This document shows, piece by piece, positions 1 through 9,463 of a stretch of 50,558 nucleotides of DNA. The notes beneath the pieces are model-generated. The model saw nothing but the letters and a program-made list of their open reading frames with translations, ran no database searches and was not told the origin of the DNA. The stretch comes from a virus: IMG/VR virus record IMGVR_UViG_3300027720_000009, positions 1 to 50,558 of that record; one strand, given 5' to 3'. Every line of letters starts with the position of its first letter. Positions within the stretch are counted from its first letter, which is position 1. Position numbers and translations under genes: made by a program.

Positions 1-863
1 ATCATCTGAATCCAACCTGAAGCTTTATAAACATATACTCCGTCGCTTCCGTCAGTTTGATAAACCATATACCCAATGGTCGGAGTTAATCCTGTTCTTG
101 TTGCCTCAGTCATTTGTGTTAGTCCATTAAAAACGGAGCTAGATGTTATACCCGTTACTGATATCGTTCCTCCTGTTGAGTTAAATAAATTAAGTGTGGA
201 TGTTCCTGATGTATAAGTTCCCGCAGATATATAAAGACCTGTAACATTACCGATTGATATTGTTGAGCCAGTTGATTCTAAATCTAAAGTTAATGTGTTC
301 GGATAATATGTTCCACCTGTAATTCCTGAACCTCCTCCTCCACCTGTCGCAAGTTTTTTCCAAACTGATGTTGACCTTGTTGCCCCACTTATTCCCTCAA
401 CTGTCTTTCCTGTCCAAGATGAAATGAAAGCAATGCCCTCAGGTGTATTACCTCTAACAATTGTTCCAAAAGTACTGATTGTTACACAATTTGTAGATGC
501 CGTAGCAGAGGACCAAAGAGTGCTGTAGTTATTAATTGAAAATTGATAAATTTGGTCTGTCTCATATACATAAACCAACATACCCAATCTTCTTCTACCT
601 GAAGATATATTATCAGAATTAAGAATTAAAGAATCAAATGAACTACCTCCACTTGATTTGGTGTAATTTACAGGTATCGTATTACCCGAATAATTAATCG
701 GCCCATATTGGCCTGAAGGTATAGAATAATATAAGTCAGATACTTTATATACTTCCATATAACCACCAACACCATATACACTAAAATGAGTCCCAAAAGT
801 AGAATAATTTGGAACATATGGTGTACCTATAGATGATATGGCAGTTATTGGATTCTTATACAT
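1..863 (-). CDS. Tail fibre-like protein, 3' end cut by window edge
   Basis: An open frame starts at an ATG (861-863) and runs 287 codons to the left edge without a stop, so the C-terminus is missing. The N-terminus reads MYKNPITAISSIG. The protein is rich in Gly, Ser, Thr and Tyr, with a GGGGGSG hinge followed by repetitive TG/ST beta-type sequence (such as LDLESTGSTISIGNVTG and LNLFNSTGGTISVTGIT). Near the edge is GYMVYQTDGSDGVYVYKASG, a pattern common in phage tail fibre and tip proteins, where a short beta unit precedes the trimeric tip. It begins 9 bp after the stop of the Thr/Pro-linker gene and belongs to the fibre block at the end of the tail cluster. A role in host attachment is inferred from composition and position. 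The exact fibre type cannot be named. Confidence 0.75.
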   Translation of the reverse strand, partial: MYKNPITAISSIGTPYVPNYSTFGTHFSVYGVGGYMEVYKVSDLYYSIPSGQYGPINYSGNTIPVNYTKSSGGSSFDSLILNSDNISSGRRRLGMLVYVYETDQIYQFSINNYSTLWSSATASTNCVTISTFGTIVRGNTPEGIAFISSWTGKTVEGISGATRSTSVWKKLATGGGGGSGITGGTYYPNTLTLDLESTGSTISIGNVTGLYISAGTYTSGTSTLNLFNSTGGTISVTGITSSSVFNGLTQMTEATRTGLTPTIGYMVYQTDGSDGVYVYKASGWIQM

Positions 864-872
864 ACTCTATAT

Positions 873-1928
873 TTAAATACTTAAAAAAGAACCTTTAAAA
901 TATATGTTTGTTAATGAATTATCTATTAAAAATTCGTTTGATGGGAAACATGTGTAAACCCTATATCCAGTATTTTCAAAATGAATTCCTGTGTAGTTAA
1001 AGGGTAACGAATATATATTTGGTTCCATAGTTACGTCAGTAAACCTATTAGGGTCTCCGTAACTAACTCCTATATTTTTTTGTATATAGTTTTCAGTATG
1101 GGCCGTAGGGACAAATAAAGTATACCATGCTTTGTTACTTATAGTACCTGAACTAACTATTAGTGTTTGTAAATTATTATCGTGAATTTTATTACCGATA
1201 TCATCAAACCATTCTAAGTCAGAATTAACTATGTTACCATTAAATCCAGTTTTCAAAACAGTAAAATATCTGTCTAACCAAACAATTGGATTTAATCCAG
1301 GTGTTCTGTTTTTAGGATTCTTTACTACTACTGTTCCAATATTTAAATTATTAAAAAAGAAATCCATATACTTATTCATCTCAGTTTCAAAATTAACTTG
1401 GGTGGTTGACGGAAAAGTTCCGTTTGTAAATCCTGAAAAAGATAATCCAAATCCACCCATATAAGATGCTATGGAAGATGCTCCTGAATATGGTTCAATG
1501 AATAAAAATATACCCTTGATTCTAAAAGCTGTTGATGGTGTTGGTGTAATGGTTGGGGTTAGAGATGGCGTTATCGATGGTGTTGGACTAAATGATGGAG
1601 TTGGTGTTGGTGTTCGTGAAGAAGGTGTAATCGAAGGTGTAGGAGAAGGACTAGTTGTAATACTTGGTGTAACTGTCGGGGTCTGTGTTAAAGTTGGAGT
1701 TGGTGAAGGGGTTACGCAAGAAAAAGTATTTGTAATTTCGCAAGAAGTAGCATCAATAATTTTTATTATTATTAATGGACTATTATTAAAAATACTAGGT
1801 ATAGGTACGCTTACTGGAGTCGTTGTAACTGCAGATAATGAAAGGACACAAGTTATTTGATTTATGTCACAAACATATATGTCATAAGGTGGTACACCAG
1901 TTAAAGTATTTATAGTAATTTGAGACAT
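873..1928 (-). CDS. Adhesin-like fibre protein with Thr/Pro/Ser linker
   Basis: This 351-aa protein has three parts. Residues 1-70 form a small Cys-containing beta module ([12 protein letters not shown], then IIDATSCE) that resembles a degenerate SprB-type repeat like those in the gene just upstream. Residues about 72-132 are a linker of TPTPS-type repeats containing almost only Thr, Pro and Ser. Residues 135-351 form an unrecognised aromatic-rich C-terminal domain. Such Thr/Pro linkers usually act as stiff, extended spacers between surface domains. The gene starts 8 bp after the upstream SprB-repeat gene and ends 9 bp before the next fibre gene. I infer a virion surface or receptor-binding role. 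No enzymatic motif is visible. Confidence 0.7.
   Translation of the reverse strand: MSQITINTLTGVPPYDIYVCDINQITCVLSLSAVTTTPVSVPIPSIFNNSPLIIIKIIDATSCEITNTFSCVTPSPTPTLTQTPTVTPSITTSPSPTPSITPSSRTPTPTPSFSPTPSITPSLTPTITPTPSTAFRIKGIFLFIEPYSGASSIASYMGGFGLSFSGFTNGTFPSTTQVNFETEMNKYMDFFFNNLNIGTVVVKNPKNRTPGLNPIVWLDRYFTVLKTGFNGNIVNSDLEWFDDIGNKIHDNNLQTLIVSSGTISNKAWYTLFVPTAHTENYIQKNIGVSYGDPNRFTDVTMEPNIYSLPFNYTGIHFENTGYRVYTCFPSNEFLIDNSLTNIYFKGSFLSI
1530..1710 (-). repeat. Low-complexity TPTPS-coding repeat
   Basis: On the plus strand this stretch is an imperfect array of short GGTGTT/GGAGTT/GATGG-type units. On the coding strand it encodes the Thr-Pro-Ser linker of the 351-aa fibre protein. The units are degenerate rather than identical, so this is an old or selectively maintained low-complexity linker, not a recent microsatellite expansion. 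Confidence 0.7.
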
Positions 1929-1936
1929 ATTTTAAA

Positions 1937-4108
1937 TTAACAAACAACATTATTTAATGATGCACATTTTATTATGTAATCTATAATAACTGTAAATTGT
2001 ATAGTTTCACCTTTATAGTACTCAGTACCACTTTCTGATTTTGCAACAATGTCTATTGAATTTGTGTTTGGGTTGACTCTACAACTAACGATATTTGGTA
2101 TGGTTAAAATAGAATTTTCAACTATTTGAGCAAAATATTCATTTGATGGTAAATCATCAAAACTCATAGTATAATAGAAAGGAAAGTTATAGTCTATTCC
2201 ACCAATTGTGACTTCAAAAGATAAAGTTGCCGAACTCAATATACAATTATCTGAGTTTGTAACAAGTGAAGCATATCCCGTATAAAACATTTTTTGTAAT
2301 GAGAATTGAGTTGCTAATTTGGAATTTTTGTTACCGTCACTGTATTTGAAACTATAATTTTTAGTCGGAAGGGGATTACACGAAACCTCGGTAACTCTTG
2401 ATGATACGCATCCGTTTTGTCCTGAAACAACTAACGTATATGTACCAGCGGTCAATCCTGAGACAAAAATACCATCCTGACCATTAACATTACTTGACCA
2501 AGTCAGGGAAAATGGTCCCTCATCATTTTGAATCATTGCAGTTATTGTTCCCCCACTACCAGTACCACATCCTGTGGTGTAAAGATATATATTTAAATTT
2601 GGTGAGCTCTCAACATACGCAGGTTTTGTCACAACACAACCTAAATTATCTTGGACGTTTAAAGTGTATAGACTACCATTCAAAGTGTTAAATGTGTAAG
2701 TGGTTGCGGTTGTAAAAATTGAACTTGCCCCATTACTTAAAGAATAACTGTAAGTTTTACCTGTTGTAATATCATTTACTGTAACCTCAATACTACCATT
2801 AGGACTACCGCAGGTTGTTCCAACACTTGTATAAGTAAAATCAAATGATTCTCTTTCTATCTCAACATCTGTACTATAAACACACCCATTTAATGAATCA
2901 GTAATAATTATCGTATAAATTCCTTCGGATAACTGAGAGAATTGAGTAGCATTTAATGTGGTTGTTCTATTAATTGTAGTCACATTATTACCACTTAAAG
3001 TGTAAGTGTATGGACTAACTCCCCCCTGAAGACTAATACTAATACTTCCTGAGAACCCACAGGTTGCATTAACTTTAGATACAGACATGACTGAAAACCC
3101 ACCGGGTGCAGTTAATTGACCATTAGTAGTGTATGAACATAAAGCGGAGTCTAAAACATTAAGAGTATAAAATCCGCTAGATAATCCAGTGAATGTGACC
3201 TGATTTGATAGTATTGTCTGAGTATCACCATTACTTAATGAATAAAAATAAGGTGATGACCCGCCACTCAAATAAAATGTCATTGACCCATCACTACTAA
3301 AACAAGAAGGCTGTACTGTTGTATATGAAATCAGAGACATTTGACCCGCATTTGCAACTGTTGCAGATTTTGTAGCATAACAACCAATGGAATCATATAT
3401 TGTTACACCATAATTATCAGGAGTTAATCCTGTAACCATTGTTGTTGCACTAGTTTGTGGTACATTGGATGTCCAATAATAAGTATAGGGTCCGGTTCCA
3501 GTCTGTCCCGTCACAAATATTTTACCACTATTAAGAACACAATTTGAGCTAGGTGAGGCATAAAGTCCGAAATCTAACTGTGATGACTCCCCAACAAATA
3601 CACTATTACTTATTCCGACACATCCTCCTAAATCAATACCAGTAGCGTAATAAAAACCTGGTTGTAGACTAGTAAAAGTGTAGGTAAATGTACTTGTAAA
3701 AGCACTTTGTATTAGTAGTTCCCCATTTCTATATAAATTAATGTACGTACCTAATCTGTTACTTGGTAAATTAACACCAATTACCCCATTATTATTTCCA
3801 CATTTAGTGTTTGATAGGGTTGACATTGTAAGTGTACAAGAAGATGTTATTATTACGGAAGCGACTGTTGGAGTGGTTGGAAAATCGGGTTCATATATCA
3901 AAAATGAGTACGTTCCGGCAGTTAGTCCTGTAACTGTATAAGGTTGTGTTGTAACTGTTTGTGAGCTGAATGAAATTCCTGAGATTGGTGAAACCCATTC
4001 TATATATCCGACTTGGCTAGTTGCTCCTGTCCAGTAATAACTAAATGAACCTGACCCTGTATTATTACAATCCCCTATTGTATTATATCTTGCACTAATA
4101 ATTCCCAT
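1937..4108 (-). CDS. SprB-repeat adhesin/fibre protein
   Basis: This 723-aa protein consists of about seven tandem modules of roughly 75-85 residues, followed by a distinct C-terminal domain (about 590-723). The best modules follow the pattern C..SDGSMTFYLSGG.SPYFYSLSNG, then FTGLSSGFYTLNVLD..LC, for example near residues 270-340, 345-425 and 428-505. This matches the SprB repeat family known from gliding-motility and surface adhesins of Flavobacterium and relatives. Each module has a conserved Cys near its start and another near its end, which suggests disulfides outside the cell. The start is an ATG preceded by AT-rich sequence (TTTATAAAAATATG) with no Shine-Dalgarno motif. It lies between the 988-aa baseplate gene and the Thr/Pro-linker fibre gene. 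A host-attachment role is inferred from this context. A captured host domain is likely, but direction of transfer is not shown. Confidence 0.8.
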   Translation of the reverse strand: MGIISARYNTIGDCNNTGSGSFSYYWTGATSQVGYIEWVSPISGISFSSQTVTTQPYTVTGLTAGTYSFLIYEPDFPTTPTVASVIITSSCTLTMSTLSNTKCGNNNGVIGVNLPSNRLGTYINLYRNGELLIQSAFTSTFTYTFTSLQPGFYYATGIDLGGCVGISNSVFVGESSQLDFGLYASPSSNCVLNSGKIFVTGQTGTGPYTYYWTSNVPQTSATTMVTGLTPDNYGVTIYDSIGCYATKSATVANAGQMSLISYTTVQPSCFSSDGSMTFYLSGGSSPYFYSLSNGDTQTILSNQVTFTGLSSGFYTLNVLDSALCSYTTNGQLTAPGGFSVMSVSKVNATCGFSGSISISLQGGVSPYTYTLSGNNVTTINRTTTLNATQFSQLSEGIYTIIITDSLNGCVYSTDVEIERESFDFTYTSVGTTCGSPNGSIEVTVNDITTGKTYSYSLSNGASSIFTTATTYTFNTLNGSLYTLNVQDNLGCVVTKPAYVESSPNLNIYLYTTGCGTGSGGTITAMIQNDEGPFSLTWSSNVNGQDGIFVSGLTAGTYTLVVSGQNGCVSSRVTEVSCNPLPTKNYSFKYSDGNKNSKLATQFSLQKMFYTGYASLVTNSDNCILSSATLSFEVTIGGIDYNFPFYYTMSFDDLPSNEYFAQIVENSILTIPNIVSCRVNPNTNSIDIVAKSESGTEYYKGETIQFTVIIDYIIKCASLNNVVC

Positions 4109-4112
4109 ATTT

Positions 4113-7079
4113 TTATAAACATCCCGGTATTACGTTTATGTAATCTAAATCAAACTGAACACTGTCTATTTGTTCACAGTCCTGAGACTCTAACAACATT
4201 ACTCCAGTGGTCGAATCATAACTTATGAGTATTCCAATTGCCGATATCTCAGCACTTAAATAATTAATTCCCTGTGTAATAAAATCAGCCCATTGAGTTG
4301 AATTAATAACATTATTTGGGTACACATATACCTCAGGATTTTCATAAATGTAGTCATAAGTGACTCCTCCTTTTTGAACTTGTAAATTAAACCCATATTG
4401 TTGGCTCTGTATGAATACTTGTGCCCCTTGGCAATCAACCGAATTAATAATATCGCTTAACGCTATTTGAATTAAGTTTAAGCTATATTCAGCATCTATT
4501 GAAACGTCAGTTGTGTTACATTGGTTAGGTATTAGTCCTCCTCCAGCCTGTGGTCCAATTATTTCAGATACCACTGGTAAACATCCTCTCTGAGGTCTAT
4601 AAATAAATTTTTGTCTATGAAATATAGAATTTTCAAATCTAGTACCAGTATTCCATATTGTGGTGGCCGGCACAAATTGTTCAACTAATCTAATCCAATA
4701 ATCTCCAATACTATTAATATATTGCGTCATACCCGAATATGAGAAATTATTATTTTCAATTCCAGTATCTTGATACATTGTTAGATATTTCCAAAAGAGT
4801 GATTGTAGTGTTGGGTATCCACTTGTTTTACCATCTGTTGACTGTTGTCTATTTCTAACATTTATCATGTTAGACCAAAAGGTTGATTTAAACTCAAAAA
4901 AATCTTTGTATTGTGGTTTTGGGTTGATTACAGTCCAATCAGTACCTCCAGTGATTGGGTAGGGACTTGTTAGTCCAGTTAAAGGTATCGGATAATCAAA
5001 TTGATTAGAGAGATACCAAACATCATATGAGAGAGCTTGACCAGGGTTTAAGAATAAATCAACGTTCTTGACATTCATCACTAATCTATCGTCACTAGTT
5101 TCATAGTAGGCATCAAAATTACCGTCAGCATTCTTTCTCAGTCCATCATTATCTTCAGTCCATGACTTTTTATTATCAACTGTTTTTAACAATTCATAAC
5201 CAATACCCAAATAAGGAAAATTTCTAAACCTATCAAGATATTTTTCACCATAAGTAAATGGTTCAAGTGAAGTCTGAATATTTACACTATTACCTGTAAA
5301 CACACTTGCACTTGTATTTATAATTTCAGGACTTCTGTGTTGAGTTGTAGATTCAAACCAACCTGCACCTTTTTGAAAATAAAAATCTCCGGTATCTTCT
5401 GGTGATTGCGGATACCCAAACTCATCTATTGGATAGTCATCCAAGGTAATAGAAACGTCAAGTGTTTGAGTTGAGGGGGTAAATGCGGTGTAAGGAGCAC
5501 CATTAAATCTATATACATTTGTTGGGTCATATATTGGTAATTGGGGTGTAAAGGTTCCACCAGTTACTGTAAAATATAATTCATCAAATCTTGTGATTGA
5601 TATTTTATTATCAACCAAGTATATATTTTCATTGAATTCTATAAGGGCTTCGGGAGCACCTATATTGTTTAAAAGAAACTCAATAGCTCTTCTAGTTCCT
5701 TTAGACTTAAAAAGATATGCAGAATTTAAAATTAAATTTCTATAGTATTGGAATTCTAACTCGTCAAGTGAGGGACTATTGGCTAGACCAGGGAAGTCAC
5801 TATCATATGATTGATATAGGGTAGACAAAAACCCGTTAGATTGTATAGGCGAAATCGCCGTATTCCATCCTAAAGTTTCAGCAAAGTTAGTTAAGAGTAC
5901 CGATGGTACATCATCTTTTACCGTATAATTTACGGATACCATATGTGATATGGAATCTATATATTTTTTACTTTCATCAAAACTCCTACCATATATCTTT
6001 AAAGTTTTAGCAACTTTACCATCTAAAGTATCAAACTCCTTGAAAGCGTCTGTTGTATAAAATCTTGAAATTAAATCAGTACTATACTCATCTAAATTTT
6101 GAGCAATTCCATCTAAGTCTTGAATATATTTGGTAAAAGAATTAGTTACGATGTCAATATTCCAACTACCATCTAACGGCCAAGTTAATGTCTTATTTAC
6201 GTTTATTTGATTACCATCATTAGTCTCTATTTGAACTTTAAATGAAGCTGTGTAATTTGGGTAAGTAAAACGATTTAGTAGTAGTTCATCAACTTCATCT
6301 AATTCCAAGTTAAAAACTTGATTAACTATCGAATCATTTGGTCTTATAATTAGTGCATCTGACGACGAAATATTAAAACCGAAAATATTACCTTTTGCAA
6401 CTATAGAAAGGGTTCCTGCACTAATACTTGTTGTTGGGACAATATCAATTATATTATAAGTGCCAGGATTTGAAGTAGTCCCTCCACTTTTTACAAATAC
6501 AATATAATCCGAAAAATTTTCCGTCATATTACGGTATTTTGAAACCTCATAATCTAAAGAGCCCAAAAACTGAGTGGCCGTTGTAGTGAAATTAATACCA
6601 AATGGATTTCTTATTGTGCTAACATCAATATCAAAATACGTTAAATTCTCAAGAGAATCGTACACTATATTAGTGGCAGTTGTGCCTACAGTAGAATTTG
6701 GCTTTATATAGTTTACTTCTATAGCCGCGGGAAAGTGATTAATGATGTTTACAACTGATGACTGAAACCTTTTAGTTAAGGGTCCATAAGCTACAAAATT
6801 TAATATATTTGTTTGGTCAAAATTTGGATAAATCTTAAAATTAGTATTATTGATTTGTTGTGCTTGAGCAACATCCGAAATATTTAAATCATTTAATGTA
6901 ATTAAAGATGAGAATGACCCTGTATCAAAATTTTTATTTAATTTTTCACCTATACCATTTGTAAATGTAAAATTGGAAAATGTAAGTCCTCCGCCCTGCA
7001 CGTTTTGTAAACCTACAAGATTGTCTGCAAAAGTTCCCGTACCTGTCGGGGTTTGTGGGGGACATGCATATTTAGCCAT
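4113..7079 (-). CDS. Baseplate wedge protein, P2 gpI / T4 gp7-like
   Basis: A 988-aa structural protein. The central region (about residues 425-480) has the pattern YYRNLILNSAYLFKSKGT, then RRAIEFLLNNIGAP, typical of the tail protein I (Tail_P2_I) group. Those proteins partner the J/gp6 wedge protein and connect the baseplate to fibres. Further on is FVPATTIWNTGTRFENSIFH followed by RQKFIYRPQRGC, a block I associate with large baseplate proteins of Bacteroidota phages. The C-terminal roughly 130 residues are a separate beta-rich segment with Cys pairs. It overlaps the upstream 305-aa gene by 8 bp and is followed after 4 bp by the SprB-repeat gene. T4 gp7 occupies the equivalent functional place, but the 2175-aa protein sits where gp7 would be expected by order, so the equivalence is unresolved. 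Confidence 0.6.
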   Translation of the reverse strand: MAKYACPPQTPTGTGTFADNLVGLQNVQGGGLTFSNFTFTNGIGEKLNKNFDTGSFSSLITLNDLNISDVAQAQQINNTNFKIYPNFDQTNILNFVAYGPLTKRFQSSVVNIINHFPAAIEVNYIKPNSTVGTTATNIVYDSLENLTYFDIDVSTIRNPFGINFTTTATQFLGSLDYEVSKYRNMTENFSDYIVFVKSGGTTSNPGTYNIIDIVPTTSISAGTLSIVAKGNIFGFNISSSDALIIRPNDSIVNQVFNLELDEVDELLLNRFTYPNYTASFKVQIETNDGNQINVNKTLTWPLDGSWNIDIVTNSFTKYIQDLDGIAQNLDEYSTDLISRFYTTDAFKEFDTLDGKVAKTLKIYGRSFDESKKYIDSISHMVSVNYTVKDDVPSVLLTNFAETLGWNTAISPIQSNGFLSTLYQSYDSDFPGLANSPSLDELEFQYYRNLILNSAYLFKSKGTRRAIEFLLNNIGAPEALIEFNENIYLVDNKISITRFDELYFTVTGGTFTPQLPIYDPTNVYRFNGAPYTAFTPSTQTLDVSITLDDYPIDEFGYPQSPEDTGDFYFQKGAGWFESTTQHRSPEIINTSASVFTGNSVNIQTSLEPFTYGEKYLDRFRNFPYLGIGYELLKTVDNKKSWTEDNDGLRKNADGNFDAYYETSDDRLVMNVKNVDLFLNPGQALSYDVWYLSNQFDYPIPLTGLTSPYPITGGTDWTVINPKPQYKDFFEFKSTFWSNMINVRNRQQSTDGKTSGYPTLQSLFWKYLTMYQDTGIENNNFSYSGMTQYINSIGDYWIRLVEQFVPATTIWNTGTRFENSIFHRQKFIYRPQRGCLPVVSEIIGPQAGGGLIPNQCNTTDVSIDAEYSLNLIQIALSDIINSVDCQGAQVFIQSQQYGFNLQVQKGGVTYDYIYENPEVYVYPNNVINSTQWADFITQGINYLSAEISAIGILISYDSTTGVMLLESQDCEQIDSVQFDLDYINVIPGCL

Positions 7080-7989
7080 TATTTGCTATAATGTTTTGAA
7101 AGTTTTTACCAAAATCAATATTAGAACCTCTATCTTGTCTAACCTCATAAAGAAGTTCATTGAAATTGTCTCTAATTTCGTAAAGGTTATATTGCTTGTA
7201 GATGTTATTATCTTTGTCGTATATAGTATATACTCCATCTTCAATAGACTTTGTTTGATTTCCGTAGAGAGCAATTGCTAGTGTTGAAGCATCATGCTCA
7301 ACTATCTCAACTTCTAATACTGTGGGATTAAAAAAAGTATTTGTTATGACTATTCTTTGAGCGGGTGCCCCAATATATGGGGTCGCGTTTGGCTTATTTG
7401 AGGGTGAAGCCGATGGTGTAAGAGTACAAAAAACTAAATTAGTTACTCCATCAGAGTAACGATATCTAACAGATTTTTGTATAGTATTAGTTAAGTTTTG
7501 TGTAACTGGTTCACAATAAAATGATGATGTTATAATCCTAAAGAAATTTGGAATTTTAGTTCCGTCATCATTCAAATACTCAACTCTAAATCCAACTAAT
7601 CCCTGATTAACAAATTTATTTGTAAACTCACTAGGAACATCCTGTAAGTTTATTATAATCCCTTTTGTATTAGGAGATGAAGATAATACCCCACAATCAT
7701 TAATAACTGTCCTAATCTGAGCAGGTCTCAAATATAATGTATATATACCTAAAGCATTGAACTGGTCTGCGGGTAATCTCAAATTATATAATCCACCCAA
7801 TAACTCATTTGTAGAACCATTACTTATAGTTGAGTTATTAAAATATGGTCTCAAAAATTGTAATGAGTCCAATTTTGTTAAGGTAAAATTTGTGGTTTCG
7901 TCTCTTGATGGAGTATAGTGAAGAATTATTTCAACATCTTCGGGGCTTACATCCGACGGTCTTATAGTTCCATAATTTCCTGTTGCCAA
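7072..7989 (-). CDS. Structural protein of the baseplate block, TTG start
   Basis: A 305-aa protein beginning (M)ATGNYGTIRPSDVSPEDVEI, with the C-terminal half rich in Asp, Asn and Tyr. No enzyme motif is seen. A short Ser/Pro stretch (TPSASPSNKPNATP, about residues 190-205) looks like a linker between two beta-rich halves. The start codon appears to be TTG (7987-7989): an in-frame stop lies five codons upstream (8002-8004) with no ATG or GTG between, and the MATGNYG-type beginning is natural for a phage structural protein. It overlaps the 988-aa gene by 8 bp, implying translational coupling. I do not recognise its family with certainty. Its position suggests a peripheral baseplate component. 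Confidence 0.6.
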   Translation of the reverse strand: MATGNYGTIRPSDVSPEDVEIILHYTPSRDETTNFTLTKLDSLQFLRPYFNNSTISNGSTNELLGGLYNLRLPADQFNALGIYTLYLRPAQIRTVINDCGVLSSSPNTKGIIINLQDVPSEFTNKFVNQGLVGFRVEYLNDDGTKIPNFFRIITSSFYCEPVTQNLTNTIQKSVRYRYSDGVTNLVFCTLTPSASPSNKPNATPYIGAPAQRIVITNTFFNPTVLEVEIVEHDASTLAIALYGNQTKSIEDGVYTIYDKDNNIYKQYNLYEIRDNFNELLYEVRQDRGSNIDFGKNFQNIIANNG

Positions 7990-8014
7990 TTTTTTATTAT
8001 TTTAAAAATTTATA

Positions 8015-9463
8015 TTATAATTCATTATAATTTCTCACATCAAAAAACCCATAACCATATTGTTCTAAAGAACCAGTGTTATTTACCTCACCAATTCTTC
8101 TAAAATTTTCAAGTGCCGAGTTCTTACCTCTTTCAATAAATACATATGATTGTATTTGTGGCTGGTCAATTACGTTCATTAAATATTCTTCTTTTGTTAT
8201 AGTTGTTGCAGTTAAGTCATTTGATGTAAATCCTTTAGATTCTAAAATGAAAACAGTTCTACCATCAGGAAAATCTACATAATACATATCATTTACTGTA
8301 TATGAAGTATAAATTGGGGATACTGAGAGTGTTGTACCAGTTGTTCCATCTTCTAAGTTTACAATATATGGGAATAACTTGTAAGGATTTGGCCCATAAG
8401 TTTTTAGGTCACTAAGTCTAGATTGTGTGTTACCTGTAATTAAAAATGGAACTGATACAAAATTTGAGCTAACTTGAGCCGACACAGTATTTCTTGAATC
8501 GAATGGGTAGATATAATCTTGCGATGTCGGTGTTCCTGACCATACTCCATTATTAGATATGAAATTAATAGAACCATATGGATTTGTTATTGGTACATTA
8601 GTAAAGGGTACTGTAATTTTTTTAGTAACCACAAATAATCCAAAATTACTAGACCCTGTTAATGATACTTCATATTCTGTATCAACAACCACATTATAGT
8701 CATGACAAATAGATTCGGGAGCAAAAACTGTAATTTCTTCAGAAGTCCCATCACCCCAAGAAATGATATAGGTAGAGTCTTTTAAATAATTTAATCTATT
8801 GTTAGATGTATTATAGATACAAAGTACACCATTATCGATTGGGTCTCCGCTAAATAAAAAATTAATTTCTTCATTAAGTTGCGATATGTATCCATCAAAA
8901 GGTGAATAATATCCCACATCTAAAAACGTATTTTTTAGTAGGATTGGTATGGATAAATCAATTAATTGTGATGTGTTTGGTTGTATAATTGTTAAGTTAA
9001 CTCTCGTCCCATAAGGTATTGTTGAAGTTACATTGGACGGAGTTATGCTTAGAAGTACCGACTCTTTTGCCCCGAGTAATATGTCATTCTCTGAAGGTTC
9101 TATTAAACTAGGGGGTGTGTTATTTTTTACAAATTCTAAAGACTCACCTGAACTAGTTGTTAGTTTTATTATTGTCCCTGGAATTAAATATAAAAGAAAA
9201 GGTTTCCAATTATACCCCTCTAAATCAAAAGTGTTAATAAAAATTTGATTTAAATTTGGTCCTATCAAAGATAAAAAGTTACCTCCCAAAAATCCAGGAA
9301 ATGAAGTTGCTGGATTTGTATTCCAATTTCCCAAGTTTGTAGTTCCTGCCGATAATATATAAGACATACCACTATAATACCCAAAACTAAAACCACTGTA
9401 ATTTTCAGTTGTAATTTCTTTTTTTAGAACCTCGGGGGATATTTTTATTTTTCTTATTTCCAT
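8015..9463 (-). CDS. Structural protein with PKD-like domain
   Basis: A 482-aa beta-rich protein. Around residues 228-270 it carries YIISWGDGTSEEI and, after a gap, ICHDYNVVVDTEYEVSLTG. This is the WGDGT...H.Y...Y.V pattern of PKD (immunoglobulin-like) domains found in surface and virion adhesins. The rest has no recognisable enzyme signature. The final part (ITKEEYLMNVIDQPQIQSYV, then FIERGKNSALENFRRIGEV) resembles a conserved C-terminal tail of a structural subunit and is probably an assembly interface. Its start codon overlaps the end of the 330-aa gene by one base, so the two are probably co-translated. Function beyond a baseplate or fibre-attachment structural role is unknown. Confidence 0.65.
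   Translation of the reverse strand: MEIRKIKISPEVLKKEITTENYSGFSFGYYSGMSYILSAGTTNLGNWNTNPATSFPGFLGGNFLSLIGPNLNQIFINTFDLEGYNWKPFLLYLIPGTIIKLTTSSGESLEFVKNNTPPSLIEPSENDILLGAKESVLLSITPSNVTSTIPYGTRVNLTIIQPNTSQLIDLSIPILLKNTFLDVGYYSPFDGYISQLNEEINFLFSGDPIDNGVLCIYNTSNNRLNYLKDSTYIISWGDGTSEEITVFAPESICHDYNVVVDTEYEVSLTGSSNFGLFVVTKKITVPFTNVPITNPYGSINFISNNGVWSGTPTSQDYIYPFDSRNTVSAQVSSNFVSVPFLITGNTQSRLSDLKTYGPNPYKLFPYIVNLEDGTTGTTLSVSPIYTSYTVNDMYYVDFPDGRTVFILESKGFTSNDLTATTITKEEYLMNVIDQPQIQSYVFIERGKNSALENFRRIGEVNNTGSLEQYGYGFFDVRNYNEL

Noticed and set aside
1471-1860. A plus-strand open frame encoding a Gly-Val-rich protein
   Set aside because: It is the mirror of the Thr/Pro linker-coding repeat; the Gly-Val composition is just the reverse complement of the TPTPS codons.
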